DNA of 64,000 nucleotides from Smallanthus sonchifolius (lineage: Eukaryota > Streptophyta > Magnoliopsida > Asterales > Asteraceae): positions 17,552,001 through 17,616,000 of the forward strand of contig CM042032.1 in the NCBI GenBank assembly GCA_023525975.1. Direction: 5' to 3'. The notes beneath the pieces are model-generated. The model made no database searches. It worked only from the letters and a program-made list of their open reading frames with translations, and was not told the origin of the DNA. Of this stretch, positions 22,196 to 33,775 are shown piece by piece (the stretch's first letter is position 1; every line of letters begins with the position of its first letter). The translations under genes and the position numbers were made by a program.

Positions 22196-23426
22196 AAGTT
22201 TTTCAACTCAAATAACGAACAAGATAAAATTATTCAATCAGGAGGATTCAAATACAATTCAGGAAGGTTGAACACAAATATTTTTGGCTTTTCTGAATAA
22301 AATTGAACTATGCATAAACTTAAAATCTTTTTGATCTTTTCTCATAGAAATATACAAGTATTCACACAAACTATTTTTGATCAAAGACACGAGCAGAGGA
22401 TCATATCAGGCTATCTTTTAGCAAAAACGATACAATATAAACATCAAAGAATATGGGATCATGTCATGAATTACTATTTATTAATACGTAATAAGCACAT
22501 AAACAAGTAATTCAAGTTGACAATATTATAAGATTTGAAACTATAAGCATCTTTGTATGACGTTCTTGTGTATTAAGGTATTAATTATAAGATATACAAC
22601 GTGTACCCCACTGATATGCTACAATAATGTAAATTGCACTATCTCAAGGCATCTAAGATTTTCCCAATGATTTTCTAAATTTTCAGAATGAAGTTACATC
22701 TATTAGCATAGGAAAAATCAAGCAGAAAACAATATGGATTATCAGGAATCATAAGATTCAGAATCGAGTGATTCATTTGTCTTGGTTTCATTTGATTTTC
22801 TTCATTGAATACAGGTATGATGATTCAGGATAATATATATGGTGTTTGAGTTTTAAGGTAAGGGGATCCAACTTTTATCTGGATTTGATTTCAATGAATC
22901 AGGAGTGATTCAAGGGTGAATACATGCTCAACGGTTAATGTAGAGACACGTCTTGATTCAATCTCTCCTTGCATACTTGTGAGTATGGGCAGTGAGATGA
23001 ACCGCATTAATTGTGCTAACGACATAACCCGAAACTGATCTCAAAAGAAAATTATTGCCAAAATCTAACATCCTTTATCTGATAATGATCTTTTCTATTC
23101 TTCTAAGCACACACACTTGCAAACATGGGTTCAAATCACAGTTGTAATTTAGATTTACTTTCCACACTACTAGTGATTCAAAGACGCATACAGCCTACTG
23201 ACAATTTAAATTACTTGTAAATAAGCAGATAAGAAACATAATAATTTAAACAATTAAGTAAGCATGACGCAATCATTTCTCATATGAGCAGTCTGTGACG
23301 TTTAGATCATTTCTGATGTACTATCATTTCCTCTTTTCTCAAGTTAACTTTGAAATTTTCTCCATTTTCTATTTTGTTTTTGATTTTGTAAAATATCTTG
23401 AAAATTAAAAGAACTGCACAGAAAAT
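22196..23426 (-). other. Non-coding pol/accessory-ORF spacer of the inner element
   Basis: No coding frame. It is conserved with outer 11770-13068. Confidence 0.7.
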
Positions 23427-23990
23427 TTAAAAGAAATAAAGTTTAACTTCCATGAACTGAATTGATTTAAGAAAAATAAATTTTAACTCAGGATTGAACA
23501 TTCCTATCAAGTTGACAAGATGCTCAAAACGGGATCGATCAACTGCCTTTGTGAAAAGGTCAGCAAGATTGTCATCCGTGTGAACTTTTACAAGTTCAAT
23601 TAAATGCTTTTCAGCACAATCAACGATGAAATGATGGCGAATTTCTATATGTTTAGTTTTGGAATGTTTCACCGGGTTATTTGTGATGGACATTGTGGCA
23701 TTGTTGTCAATGAATAAAGGAGTTCCAGTGAAGTTTAAGCCATAGTCTCTCAATTGCTGCTGAATCCACAATTCATCTAAGAAACAACCGCTCGCCGCAG
23801 CAATGTATTCTGCTTCACAAGTAGAGACAGAAACCGTTGACTGCTTCTTGCACTGCCAGGAGACCAGTCTGTCTCCTAAGAATTGACATCCACCAGAAGT
23901 TGACTTTCTGTCAAGGTTACAACCGCCATAGTCTGAATCAGTGTAGGCTTTGAAGTCAAATGACTGCTTCTTAGAGTACCAAAGACCTAA
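23427..23990 (-). pseudogene. RNase H domain, inner copy
   Basis: The C-terminal part is in frame at 23427-23771 (MWIQQQLRDYGLNF, HIEIRHHFIVDCAEKHL). The upstream RNase H signatures (SDYGG, DRKSTSGGC, CEAEYIAAAS) are readable in 23775-23960 but in another frame, because extra bases near 23778 shift it (CAATTCATCTAAG against the outer CAATATCTG). Confidence 0.75.
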
Positions 23991-25052
23991 TCAGGGTTTC
24001 CCTTTCAGGTATCTGAAAATTCTCTTCACGGCTATCATATGTGATTCCATCGGTTGAGACTGAAACCTTGAGCACAAGCACACAGCAAACATTATATCGG
24101 GTCTTGAAGCTGTGAGATACATAAGTGATCCGATCATCCCACGGTACAATCTGCTATCTACATCCTTTCCATCTTTGTCAGGATGCAGACCATGATTGAC
24201 TGGGGTAGGTGTGCCATAAGTACTGCTATCATTCATCTTGTATTTTGACAAGATGTCCTGCACATACTTGGTTTGATGTAGATAAATGCCATCCTCTCTT
24301 TGACTGACTTGCAGACCCAGGAAGAACGACAATTCACCCATATTACTCATTTCAAACTTGGACTTCATCACCTGCTCGAATTCCCTACACATCCCTTCAT
24401 TGGTAGATCCAAAAATAATGTCGTCGACGTATACTTGTACAAGAATAACGTCACCTCCTACTTTCCTAATGAAGAGAGTCGAGTCAATCTGTCCATGGTC
24501 GAAACCATTAAACAGTAAATGCTTAGATAATGTCTCATACCATGCCCGCGGTGCTTGATGAAGACCATAAAGTGCTTTATCGATCTTATACACTTTATTG
24601 ATATTATGCGGATCTTCAAAGCCGGGAGGTTGAGTGAGATAGACCTCTTCATGAACTTTACCATAAAGGAAAGCACTCTTCACATCAAGTTGATAGACCT
24701 TGAAGCCGACATATGTGGCATAAGCCAAGAACAGTCGAATGGCCTCAATTCTAGCAACTGGGGCATATACTTCCGTGTAATCCAAGCCCTCTTGCTGATA
24801 AAAACCATGAACAACCAATCTTGCTTTGTTCTTCACAACAACATAACGATCATCCGTCTTGCATTTGAACACCCATCTGGTTCCAATTGGCTGAAAGCCT
24901 TTTGGCAAGTCAACCAAATCCCAAACGTGCAACTTTTGGAATTGAGACAATTCATCTTGCATCGCCTCAATCCAGTAGTTGTCAGTGAGAGCCTCCTTCA
25001 CATTCTTCGGCTCTAATTGGGACACGAATGCAGAATGCATACATGTTTCCAT
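23991..25052 (-). pseudogene. Reverse transcriptase domain, inner copy (frame intact)
   Basis: One uninterrupted 353-residue frame: EAMQDELSQFQKLHVWDLVDLP, GTRWVFKCK, YQLDVKSAFLYG, KALYGLHQAPRAWYE, the catalytic YVDDIIFGST, SQREDGIYLHQ and SRPDIMFAVCLCSRF. This is the full length and order of a Ty1-copia RT, better preserved than in the outer copy. It is still part of a broken polyprotein, so it is counted as a pseudogene. Confidence 0.85.
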
Positions 25053-25221
25053 GACACCAGTGTCAAGTGTCTCTGTGTAAAGACTGGTGTTCTCAGTGAT
25101 GGTTCGATGACGAGTCTAAACACCGGCATAAGGATCCCCAATAATGTTGTCGATTGGATGATTCCTATGCACTCTCGTCTCCGGTACAATCGGTTCCTGA
25201 ATTTCTGAATCGAGATTCGTG

Positions 25222-26313
25222 CTAAACTCCCCCCTGTGTTCCAAAGGAAGAAGATTCAATGTTAATTGGATTAGCTGGAGCTTCATTTCCTACAGTTGTG
25301 TTAGGATTGGCTTGAGCGTCATCTCCAACAATATGAACATCTTCGCTGTTATCACTGTCATGAGTTCCAGATGCAGATGCAGCATTGGAATTAGGAGTTA
25401 TAATTGGTACAGTAGCACAAGTAGAGAAACTGGAGTCATTGTCGCCACTCAATAATTCATAAACATTTGCGGCGTCAACTACAGATAGATCAGGAAGACT
25501 GAAAGACTTGAATAGCGCATCATAATCAAAACCCCAAGTTGGACCTGTTGGTTCGGGTGGAATGCTGTGTTTACTACAATCCACTTCGAACCAAGTTCCT
25601 ATGTTGTACACTCTCTTGCAAGGCCAGTTGGCAACGTATCCTAAGAAGATACCTTCCACCGCTTTTGCATGAAACTTAGACTGGCGGTCTTTGTATTGTA
25701 GCAACAAGGAACAGGGACTACCAAAAGGAACTAGGTAATCAAGATTGGGAAGTCGATTGTTGATCAACTCGTAACAAGTCTTGTTGTGCCTCTTCACAAC
25801 CAGAACTCTATTTAAGACGTGACAAGCTGTATTTACTGCTTCTGCCCAGAAAGTTACAGGAAGCTTTGCATCCGACAGCATAGTCCTTGCAGTCTCAATC
25901 AGTGTTCTGTTATTCCATTCAGCAACTCCATTCTGCGCGCCGTTTGCATCCGACAGCATAGTCCTTGCAGTCTCAATCAGTGTTCTGTTATTCCATTCAG
26001 CAACTCCATTCTGCTAAGCCGTGTACGGCGCGCAGAATTCGTGACGGATCCCTTTCTTGAGACAGAAAAGCTCCATCAAATTATTCTTGAACTCAGTTCC
26101 GTTGTCACTCCTTATTCTTTTAACATTCAGCTTGAAAAGAGATTCCAAGCTCAGGATCAAGTATTGAAGAATATCAGCACTCTCGTCTTTAGTACCTGAA
26201 AAGTGCACCCAAGAAAAACATGAGAAATCATCAGTTACTACTAGACAGAACGACTTACCTCCAATACTCCTGATACTTATGGGGCCAAACAGATCCATGT
26301 GTAATAGCTCCAA
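25222..26313 (-). pseudogene. Integrase, inner copy, with an internal 78-bp duplication
   Basis: 26313-26014 has the core motifs VVTDDFSCFSW and RSDNGTEFKNN and ends APYTA followed by a TAG stop where the outer copy has Gln. 25959-25222 resumes with NGVAEWNNRTLIE, including the third catalytic residue (Glu), then the C-terminal part (LPVTFWAEAVNTACHVLNR). Between them the DNA coding the Glu region is duplicated in tandem (25865-26014). Confidence 0.8.
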
Positions 26314-26951
26314 AGGGGTATTAATAGAGTTTTGGAGCTTGGGCTTGTGAGACTTCTGTTGCTGTTTGCCCTTTTACAAGGCATACAGTCATCTGCAACG
26401 GTAAATCTCAGCTTATGAACCCCGGTTACCAAACCGTTTCGGACAAGATGATTCATTTTACGATAAGAAATATGTCCGAGTTTCCTATGCCACAAGATAG
26501 AGTCAAGCTCTGTCACTTTGGTAAGCAAACAGGTAGCAACTGATGAGGTGGTTGTTGCCACGCTCATATCGATCTGATAGGTGTCGTTTGTTCTTGGCGC
26601 TCTCATCAGGATCCAGTCTTCGGGAACTTCAAAACCAGGTTTGAGAATCAGGCATTCTGACTTGTCAAACATCACCGAGTACTCCTTATCACACATTTGG
26701 GAGACACTCAACAGGTTATGCTTCAGCTGCTCGCAAAAGTTGACATCGTCAAAGCTGACACAACCGTTCGAAACCACGCCTTGAAACGTGATGCTGCCGC
26801 CTTTTTCTCCGGCAAAGGCCACATAGCCGCCTCTGAATGGTTTAACATCTTGAAGCAAGGCCATGTTTCCTGTCATGTGTCGGGAGCATCCACTATCTAC
26901 ATACCAGCGGTTAGAGATAGTACCCTTCGGACGTCCCTGCACGAGTAACAA
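26277..26951 (-). pseudogene. Protease and GAG-pre-integrase, inner copy
   Basis: The 224-residue frame carries the aspartic protease active site WYVDSGCSRHMTG and then the zinc-binding pre-integrase domain (LWHRKLGHISYRKMNHLVRNG, CMPCKR). Its final residues are out of frame with the integrase core, so a small frameshift lies near 26370. Confidence 0.8.
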
Positions 26952-27193
26952 AAGAATTAGTTAGATTTGGAGACCCAAGCCATTGTGGTCTTCGGTCGTT
27001 CATCCTTTTCGAAATAAACTACTTCCTTTAACTCACAGTCGTGATGACTGTTCAAAACGGATGAATCTTTTAAAGAACGAGGACTAGGAGATTGAGAAGT
27101 TTTGGATTTGGCAGTCCAGGATCTCTTCTGTTTCTTAACCGGAACAGGAGACTTTGGTTCAACAACAGCAGGTGAACTTGTGGAAGCTTCACC

Positions 27194-29222
27194 TTATTGA
27201 ACTGAAGTTAGCTGTTCTAGCTTTCTCAACCTCTTTTTCCTTCTCCTTCTCTGTGGTTTAGAGAGTCTCACCACAGGTTTCTCACCAGTACGTGTACTAC
27301 CGGAGGTAGATACACAAGGTACAGCAGGTTGCGTTACCTTTCTTGAAACAGATGGTTTAGCATCAGATTTGATCTTAGGCTTTACCATCGGTTTGACTGG
27401 TGGTTTCACCACATTTTGTTTTGGATGTCTGAGAGGTTTCACTGATGGCGACTTAGGGATAACAGCTGGTTGTGAGACAACAAGCCGTTTCCTTGGTTCT
27501 TCGAATGACAGTTAACAAGAATGTGACCAACCAAGCCACAGTGAAAATAATTCCTCTTGTCTATATAAGTTCTCTTGTAAGGCTCATTAGATCTGGCCTT
27601 AGATAACTCAGCATTATGAGCAGGAGGAGTTGGTTTATGAACAGGAGTCTAAACCTTTACTGTTTGGTTTTTGGGGGTATAGTATTTTTCCAAATTCTCT
27701 TTGTAACCAAGCCCATAGTGAGCTGAAAAAGCCTCTTTCTTTACTTGGTTAAGAGTTTTATAACACCCATAAAGTATTACCTTTAGTTTATCATTTGTTT
27801 CAATGATATCGGGTTCAGTTAAAATGCAATTATCACTATTAGTGATAATGTTTTTCTTTACTTTCTGTTTAGTCAACAATTCCTCAGATACTACTCCTTC
27901 AAGGCAAGTGTTAACCGACCCATCTTCAGAAGCAGTAACGAACTCCTCACTAGATGTGGAGTTAGCCTTACTTGAGGATTCATCCTTTTTAGGGGAATCA
28001 TCCTTATCAGAGGACTCATCTAGACAAGTGAGATCAATGTCCATTAAGCTATTGACAAACTTCCCGCTCACTGGTAGAGGAATGGCATTAGTACCCAGCC
28101 CTAACCCATTCATTTGTCTCACTACAGATTCGTAGTGTTCCACCACAAAACGAGAGTTTTTCAACTTCTCATTAGTACATTTTAACTGCAAGATCTCATT
28201 TTGTAGTTTGTTGATTTCATTGTTCTGTTTTTCCAACCCCCTGTATGCAACATCTAAGTGAAGCTGTTGATCGCTTATTTTTAGAGAATATTCACATTTT
28301 TCTTTTTTCAACATTTCAATAGAATCTTTAAAACGTTTTTCGTTTTCTTTATAGTTTAGAGTTGCCATACTTAGGGGTTCGATTTTGTCTTGGAGCCTAG
28401 AATTTTCAAGTTTTAGCCCTAGACATTTAGAACATGAAATAACAGAAAAAGGAAGTCTACCTCAGAAGATGAACTTGTTGCTTCTCCAATGGCCATGAGA
28501 GCAACAGCAATAGTCGATTCCTCTTTCTCAGCAACAGAAGCTTCCCTTTCTTCAGCTTCCTTCTCTTCCTCTGTAGCAGCAGTAGTAGACACTTCTAGGT
28601 CAGCCATATAAGCTTCCCTTTTCTCTGTTTCCATCATCTCCATGATCTCAGCTATGAGACCAACCTGGGTTTGTGCGATGATGGCATCCTCCAGATGAAC
28701 ACCCCAGTCAAAGCTTTCGTCCTGTTGAGCTACCAGTGCATTGGACGTTCCACATTGGCTTTGATTGTGGTGGTTTGGGTTGTTGTGGCCATGGATATTT
28801 CCTTGGCTAGGTCTGGTTAAACCAAAGGTCGGTGCTCTGTCTTTCTGACACTCATGAGTAAAGTGTCCCAAATTTAGACACTTATAGCATTTGGCCTTAG
28901 ATTTGTCAAACCCAACCTTGGCATTAGGATGCTCGCCAATAAACTTTCTTCCTGTTCTGTTCAGGAAACGCTTGGCTCTCCTCGATAGCATGGCCATATT
29001 CCATTGAATATCCATGTCCTCCATGTCATCAGGATCCACTTGATTAAAATCTTCTTCAATCGTCTCGGGATCAGTAAGCTTGCCACCAATGAAATTCTCA
29101 TACGCAAGCATACAAGATGAGAATAGTGCTACATGATCTTCAGCTATTCTGGCTATAGCAGATTGGTTAGCTGAAGACGTTGCAAGAGGATTTCTTGAGG
29201 TATTTTGATGATGAGACCCCAA
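27194..29222 (-). pseudogene. Gag central and C-terminal regions, inner copy
   Basis: 29222-28419 contains the first CCHC knuckle (CYKCLNLGHFTHEC, intact) and HLEDAIIAQTQVG. 28368-27649 is the coiled-coil region (LKKEKCEYSLKISDQQ, LEKQNNEINKLQNEI). Around 27540 a second knuckle reads YFHCGLVGHILVNC, with its first Cys replaced by Tyr. 27442-27194 is the basic linker to protease. Stops and frameshifts lie at 28390-28420 and 27649. Confidence 0.75.
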
Positions 29223-29237
29223 CCCTGATCCAGTTTC

Positions 29238-30063
29238 CTAGCATGCATGACCACCACAACCATTTGAGTGGTCTTCATCAGTAGAGTTTCTAGTGAAAAG
29301 GGCAATTCCAGAGCCCGATGACTTGGATGTAGAAGTCGTCCCATGATACATAGAAGGGTCTTGTATCTGAGGCCTTCCTGAGCTCTCCTTTCTTTTTAGG
29401 TTCATGTCATGAGCTTGAACCTTTCCTATTGCCTCATCTACTGTCAACTCATAGAATTTTGGAATCCCTCATCAGGGTTGTGTACATCTCAAATTTGGGT
29501 GGCAAAGCATCCAAAAACTTTTCCACCATCTCTTCATCAGGATACCTGAGTTCAAAAGCCTTCAACTCAGTCTGTAGATGATAGAATCTAGAGATGAGGT
29601 CATCTAAAGATTCGTTCTCTAAAAATCTGAAGCACTCATACTGCTTCCTGATAAGAACCCTCTTACTCTTCTTGATGTCACTATTTCCTTCGAATCTTTT
29701 CTGTAAAGCTTTCCAAAGATCCTTGGAATTGTCATAACCTCGAAAACTGTGGAACAATTCCCGAGTTAATACCATAGTGATCGAACCAAGTGCCTTCTTT
29801 TCACGATCATAAGCTTTCTTTTCTTCGTCAGAAAGTTTAGAGATAGGTTTGGGCATGGTTTCATCAAGATAGATGTGTGTGGGATGCTTGTATCCCTCAA
29901 GGATTGGTATCCATAGCGATGAGTCGGTATAAGAAATGTAGTGCTCAAAACGTGCTTTCCAATTAGAATAATCGTTTACGTTCAGCAACTTTGGTGGTTT
30001 CTGTGGGGTACCGATCTCATTATCATAGTTTAATAGGTTTCCTAAATTCTGAAGATTCGACAT
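29238..30063 (-). pseudogene. Gag N-terminal (UBN2-type) domain, inner copy
   Basis: ATG at 30063 (MSNLQNLGNLLNYDNEIG). 30063-29449 carries the copia gag core (NWKARFEHYI, KDLWKALQKRFEGNSDI, LISRFYHLQTELKAF), typical of the UBN2 gag-polypeptide family. A frameshift at about 29448 and a TAG at 29237 split it from the rest of gag. Confidence 0.8.
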
Positions 30064-30099
30064 AGTGAACACTTAGTCAAATTTCATAAAAATCAGACA

Positions 30100-30335
30100 C
30101 AGTTGCGCACTTGATTTTGGCCTTGCGTACTTGAGAAATGGTCTTGCGTATTTAGATTTGCTCTTGCGTACTTGATAAGTACGCAGGAGTAAATGATAAG
30201 TACGCAGGATATAACTTAAGTTCGTAGAAAATCAGTCTTGCGCACTTGTAAGTACGCAGGAGATTAGTCTTGTGTATTTAGCAAGTACGCAACAGAACTG
30301 TACTTTTTGCTAGAAATGGTAAGTACGCACAACAC
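30100..30335 (-). repeat. Palindrome cluster in the inner gag leader
   Basis: Several TGCGTACTTG / AAGTACGCA half-sites between the primer-binding site and the gag ATG, for example TGCGTACTTGATAAGTACGC near 30168. Some survive only as single half-sites. Confidence 0.75.
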
Positions 30336-30638
30336 CTTTTCAACAACTTTCACCAAACTATTCTGGTCACCTAAAAATAGCCGGAGATGGTAAAAATTGG
30401 ACCGATGATCAATGCAAATGAGCCAAAGGGTCAGAAACTTGTTTCTAACCAACCTTTGATGCTCAAATCACTCAAATACACAACAAAAATCAGTTTCTGA
30501 GTGATTTTTGCTTCTAAAATAGTGCTCAAGAGCTACCCGTATTTTAGCACAAAAATCAACAAAAATACCTCTTTTTGCTTGTAAAAACTCGGTAGAAACT
30601 CTCCAAACTCACTCACAACACTCGAAATCAGGAGCAAA

Positions 30639-30650
30639 GCTCTGATACCA
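30639..30650 (-). promoter_or_regulatory. Primer-binding site (tRNA-iMet), inner element
   Basis: Minus strand TGGTATCAGAGC, two bases inside the 5' LTR. Confidence 0.85.
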
Positions 30651-30652
30651 CT

Positions 30653-31184
30653 TGTAGGTCCCTCGGGTGTGGCGGATCGTCACATGCAAGTGGGTCTACT
30701 AGTCGGACCGGGTGCGGAATACCCGTGACTAGGTGGAGAGTCAAACTAAACAAAGTAAACCGACAAGAGAAAACACTTTAAACGTTCTTTGTATTATAAA
30801 CACTTGAAGGTTACAGAGAGAAGTACTGAGATTACAATTTGCGTATTTGCTATTATGCCTGCGTATTTAACTTCTATCAACCTATCCTATTTATACAAGA
30901 CCTGATGCCTGCGCACTTAGCAAGTGCGCAGGGCAAAATGCTCTTGCGTACTTAGCAAGTACACAAATGTATTCTTGCGTACTTGCTAAGTACGCAGGAG
31001 CTTTCTCCTGTGCACTTGCAAGTGCGCAAAACACTTAGAGAAAAATGCAACATTTAATATGTAAAAGTAAATACAAGTTGATAAACTAATACATAAAGAC
31101 TCTTACATACAAAGACAATTACAAACAAGAAAATACAAATTAAGACTCTATCCAGAGTGTTTGTCACAGGAAAGTGCTTCAACA
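30653..31184 (-). repeat. 5' LTR of the inner element
   Basis: 532 bp. In transcription order U3 holds four palindromes (about 31030 down to 30909) immediately upstream of the TATA box at 30888-30895. Confidence 0.9.
30888..30895 (-). promoter_or_regulatory. TATA box of the inner 5' LTR
   Basis: TATAAATA on the minus strand, about 13 bp downstream of the last U3 palindrome. The outer 5' LTR has TATATA at 33303-33308 in the same position. Confidence 0.6.
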
Positions 31185-31189
31185 TGAGC

Positions 31190-32533
31190 TACCAAAGCAT
31201 TGGACGTTCCACCTTGACCTTGATTGCGGTTGTTAGAATTGTTGTACCCTTGATTATTTCCTTAGTTGTTTCCCTAGCTTGGTCTAGTGAATCTTAAGGC
31301 AGGTGCTTTATCCTTCTGACTTTCACGAGCAAAGTGTCCAAAGTTCTGACACTTGTAGCACTTGGCCTTGGATTTATCAAAACTCACCTTGGCATTTGAA
31401 TGCCCACCAATAAACTTCCTGCCAGTTCTATTCAAAAAACGTTTGGCCCTTCTCAAAATCATGGCCATATTCCATTGAATATCCATGTCCTCCATGTCAT
31501 CTGGATCCACCTGATTAAAATCTTCTTCAATTGTTTCAGGATCTGTAAGCTTGCCACCAATGAAGTTCTCATAGGCAAGCATACATGATGAAAACAATGC
31601 TACATGATCTTCAGCTATCTTGGCTATTGCAGTTTGGTTAGCTGAAGATGTGGAGGTAGTATTTCTTGAGGAATGTTGGTGGTGAGAACCAGATCCAGAT
31701 GCTGTAAAGCATGTATGACCCCCACAACCATTCGAGTTATCTTCTTCATGAGAGTTCCCTGGGAATAATGCGATTCCTAAACCAGATGATTTAGTTGTGG
31801 AAGACGTCCCATAATACATAGAAGGGTCTTGGATTTGAGGTCTCCCTGAGCTTTCTTTTCTCTTAAGGTTCATATCGTGTGCTTGAACCTTACCGATTGC
31901 TTCTTCAATCGTCATCTCATAGAACTTGGGATTCTCTCTCAGCAGAGTGGTATACATCTCAAACTTTGGTGGTAACGTATCCAGAAATTTTTCAACTAAT
32001 TCCTCATCAGGATACTTCAGCTCAAAAGCTTTTAACTCAGTTTGCAGATGATAGAATCTAGATATAAGTTCATCTGTAGATTCATTCTCCAGGTATCTGA
32101 AGCACTCATACTGCTTTCTCAAGATATCTCTTTTGCTCTTCTTGATGTCACTGTTCCCCTCAAATCTTTTCTGCAATGCCTTCCAGAGATCTTTCGAATA
32201 ATCATATCCTCTGAAGCTGTGAAAGAGTTCTCTAGTTAGGGCCATTGTGATAGATCCATGTGCTTTCTTTTCTCTGTCATAAACTTTCTTTTCTTCTTCA
32301 TCTAGCTTAGATATAGGCTTGGGAACAATTTCATCAAGATAAGTATAAGTAGGATGCTTATAACCCTTAAGTATAGGTATCCACAAAGAGGAATCAGTGT
32401 ATGAGATATAATGCTCAAATCGTACTTTCCAATTCAAATAATCATTAACATTAAGCAGCTTTGGTGGTTTTTGTGGAGTACCTATCTCGTTATCATAGTT
32501 AAGCAGGTTATCAAGATTCCGAAGATTTGCCAT
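31190..32533 (-). pseudogene. Gag N-terminal half, outer copy, separated from its remainder by the inner element
   Basis: ATG at 32533 (MANLRNLDNLLNYDNEIG); the open frame extends back to 32551. The UBN2-type core is complete (NWKVRFEHYI, KDLWKALQKRFEGNSDI, LISRFYHLQTELKAF). The CCHC knuckle reads CYKCQNFGHFARES, with the last Cys changed to Ser. A stop lies near 31270. The frame meets the insertion at 31190 and is colinear with 18134 on the other side, one TGAGC copy being the target duplication. Confidence 0.85.
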
Positions 32534-32569
32534 AGGGTAAAACTTAGTCAAAAACTCAGAAAGTCAATA

Positions 32570-32775
32570 CAACTTGCGCACTTAAGAATGGCCTTGTGCA
32601 CTTAAGAAACTGTTCTTGCGCACTTGAGATTTCCTCTTGCGTACTTAGTAAGTACGCAGGAGTAAATGTTAAGTACGCACGAGGTAAAGTTAAGTACGCA
32701 CAAGAATGGTCTTGCGTACTTACAAGTACGCATGAAGACTGTCCTTTTAGCCAAAAAGGGTAAGTACGTAGGTCA
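32570..32775 (-). repeat. Palindrome cluster in the outer gag leader
   Basis: Half-sites and full hairpins such as TGCGTACTTAGTAAGTACGC near 32638 and TGCGTACTTACAAGTACGCA near 32713, between the gag ATG (32533) and the primer-binding site (33083). Confidence 0.75.
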
Positions 32776-33082
32776 CTTTTTCACCTGCTCTCACCAACTT
32801 TTTCCAAACACCGGAAATACCTCAGATCTTCAAATTTTGAAGATATGAACAAATTGATCAAGGCAAAAGGTTAGAAACTTGTTTCTAACAAACCCTTGAT
32901 GATCAAAACACTCAAACAAATAAGAAAAAGGTCGGATTTTGAAGGGTTTTTGCTTTTAAAATAGCGCTCAAGAGCTACCTCTATTTTATCACCAAAATCA
33001 GTCACTTTTCCTTGTAGAAAAGCTGTAGATTGTGTCGAAAATGCTCCTAGCACACTCACAACACTCGAAATCAAGAGCAATT

Positions 33083-33094
33083 GCTCTGATACCA
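33083..33094 (-). promoter_or_regulatory. Primer-binding site (tRNA-iMet), outer element
   Basis: Minus strand TGGTATCAGAGC, two bases from the outer 5' LTR. Confidence 0.85.
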
Positions 33095-33096
33095 CT

Positions 33097-33564
33097 TGTA
33101 GGTCCCTCGGGTGCCTCGGATCGTCACATTCAAGGGTGTTCCTAGTCGAACCGGGTGCGGAATGCCCGTGACTAGGTGGAGTATCAATCAACACAAAGTA
33201 AACCGACAACAAAGACACAAGATACTTTCAAACTTCGTCTATTGATAATCACAACAGGCTACAGTGAGAATGAGTGCGTACATAATTCTATCACTAACAG
33301 GCTATATACTAGACCTGGGCTCTGCGCACTTAGCAAGTGCGCAGGGAAAAATGCTCATGCGTACTTAGCAAGTACGCAAAGAGTTCTTGCGTATGCTAAG
33401 TGCGCAAAACACTTGGAGAAATTAGACAACGAGTACATATAAAAGTAAATACAACTCGATAACTAATACATACAGATACTAAGATACAAAGACTAATACA
33501 TACAAGATAAGTACAAAAGCTAAGACAATATCTAGAGTGTTTGTCACACAAAAGTGCTTCAACA
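33097..33564 (-). repeat. 5' LTR of the outer element
   Basis: 468 bp. Compared with LTR 1 it has a deletion in the palindrome block (TTGCGTATGCTAAGTGCGC near 33388) that removes part of two hairpins. It is followed by the GTAGG duplication. Confidence 0.85.
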
Positions 33565-33569
33565 GTAGG

Positions 33570-33775
33570 TTTATTATAAAGTTAATTTTATAAAAATTCC
33601 CGTATAGCTTAATTAGTTTTGTTTTTTACAAATATATTATAGAATTTGTAAATTTATACCCTGACTAAAGCATGGTATACAATATGTAAAGCATGCCACC
33701 TTTCAATACAAGTGCCAAAAAAAAATTATGTATTGATATTTTCACCCCGTGTGTATTACACGGGTTCTAAGCTAG
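33570..33775 (+). mobile_element. Helitron 3' end, 5' part missing
   Basis: It ends with the hairpin CCCGTGTGTATTACACGGG (33746-33764), TTCTAAG, CTAG, before a T. No TCTATACTA start is found upstream, so the 5' part has been lost or lies beyond the SIRE-like insertion. Confidence 0.6.

Larger units (their letters stand above)
18140..31184 (-). mobile_element. Inner SIRE/Maximus-type Ty1-copia element, 13,045 bp
   Basis: Bounded by LTRs at 18140-18583 and 30653-31184, which share the variant CTCGGGTGTGGCGGATCG not found in the outer LTRs. Flanked by the 5-bp duplication TGAGC (18135-18139 and 31185-31189). It has every expected part in order: primer-binding site, leader, gag, protease, integrase, RT, RNase H, spacer, accessory ORF, polypurine tract. 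It is inserted in the same orientation in the gag gene of a close relative. Stops in gag, integrase and the accessory ORF make it non-autonomous. Confidence 0.9.
5460..33564 (-). mobile_element. Outer SIRE/Maximus-type Ty1-copia element, composite with three LTRs
   Basis: The outer boundaries are LTRs starting TGTAGGTCCC (5460 and 33097) and ending CTTCAACA, flanked by 5-bp duplications GTAGG at 5455-5459 and 33565-33569. Order in the direction of transcription (high to low coordinates): 5' LTR, primer-binding site, hairpin-rich leader, gag, protease, integrase, RT, RNase H, non-coding spacer, accessory ORF, polypurine tract, an LTR at 7301-7805, a truncated second 3' segment, and the final LTR. 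A 13-kb relative (18140-31184) is inserted in gag. The length, copia pol order and long ORF after RNase H fit the Sirevirus (SIRE1/Maximus) group; that assignment is from family knowledge. All genes are disrupted, so it is not autonomous. Confidence 0.85.
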
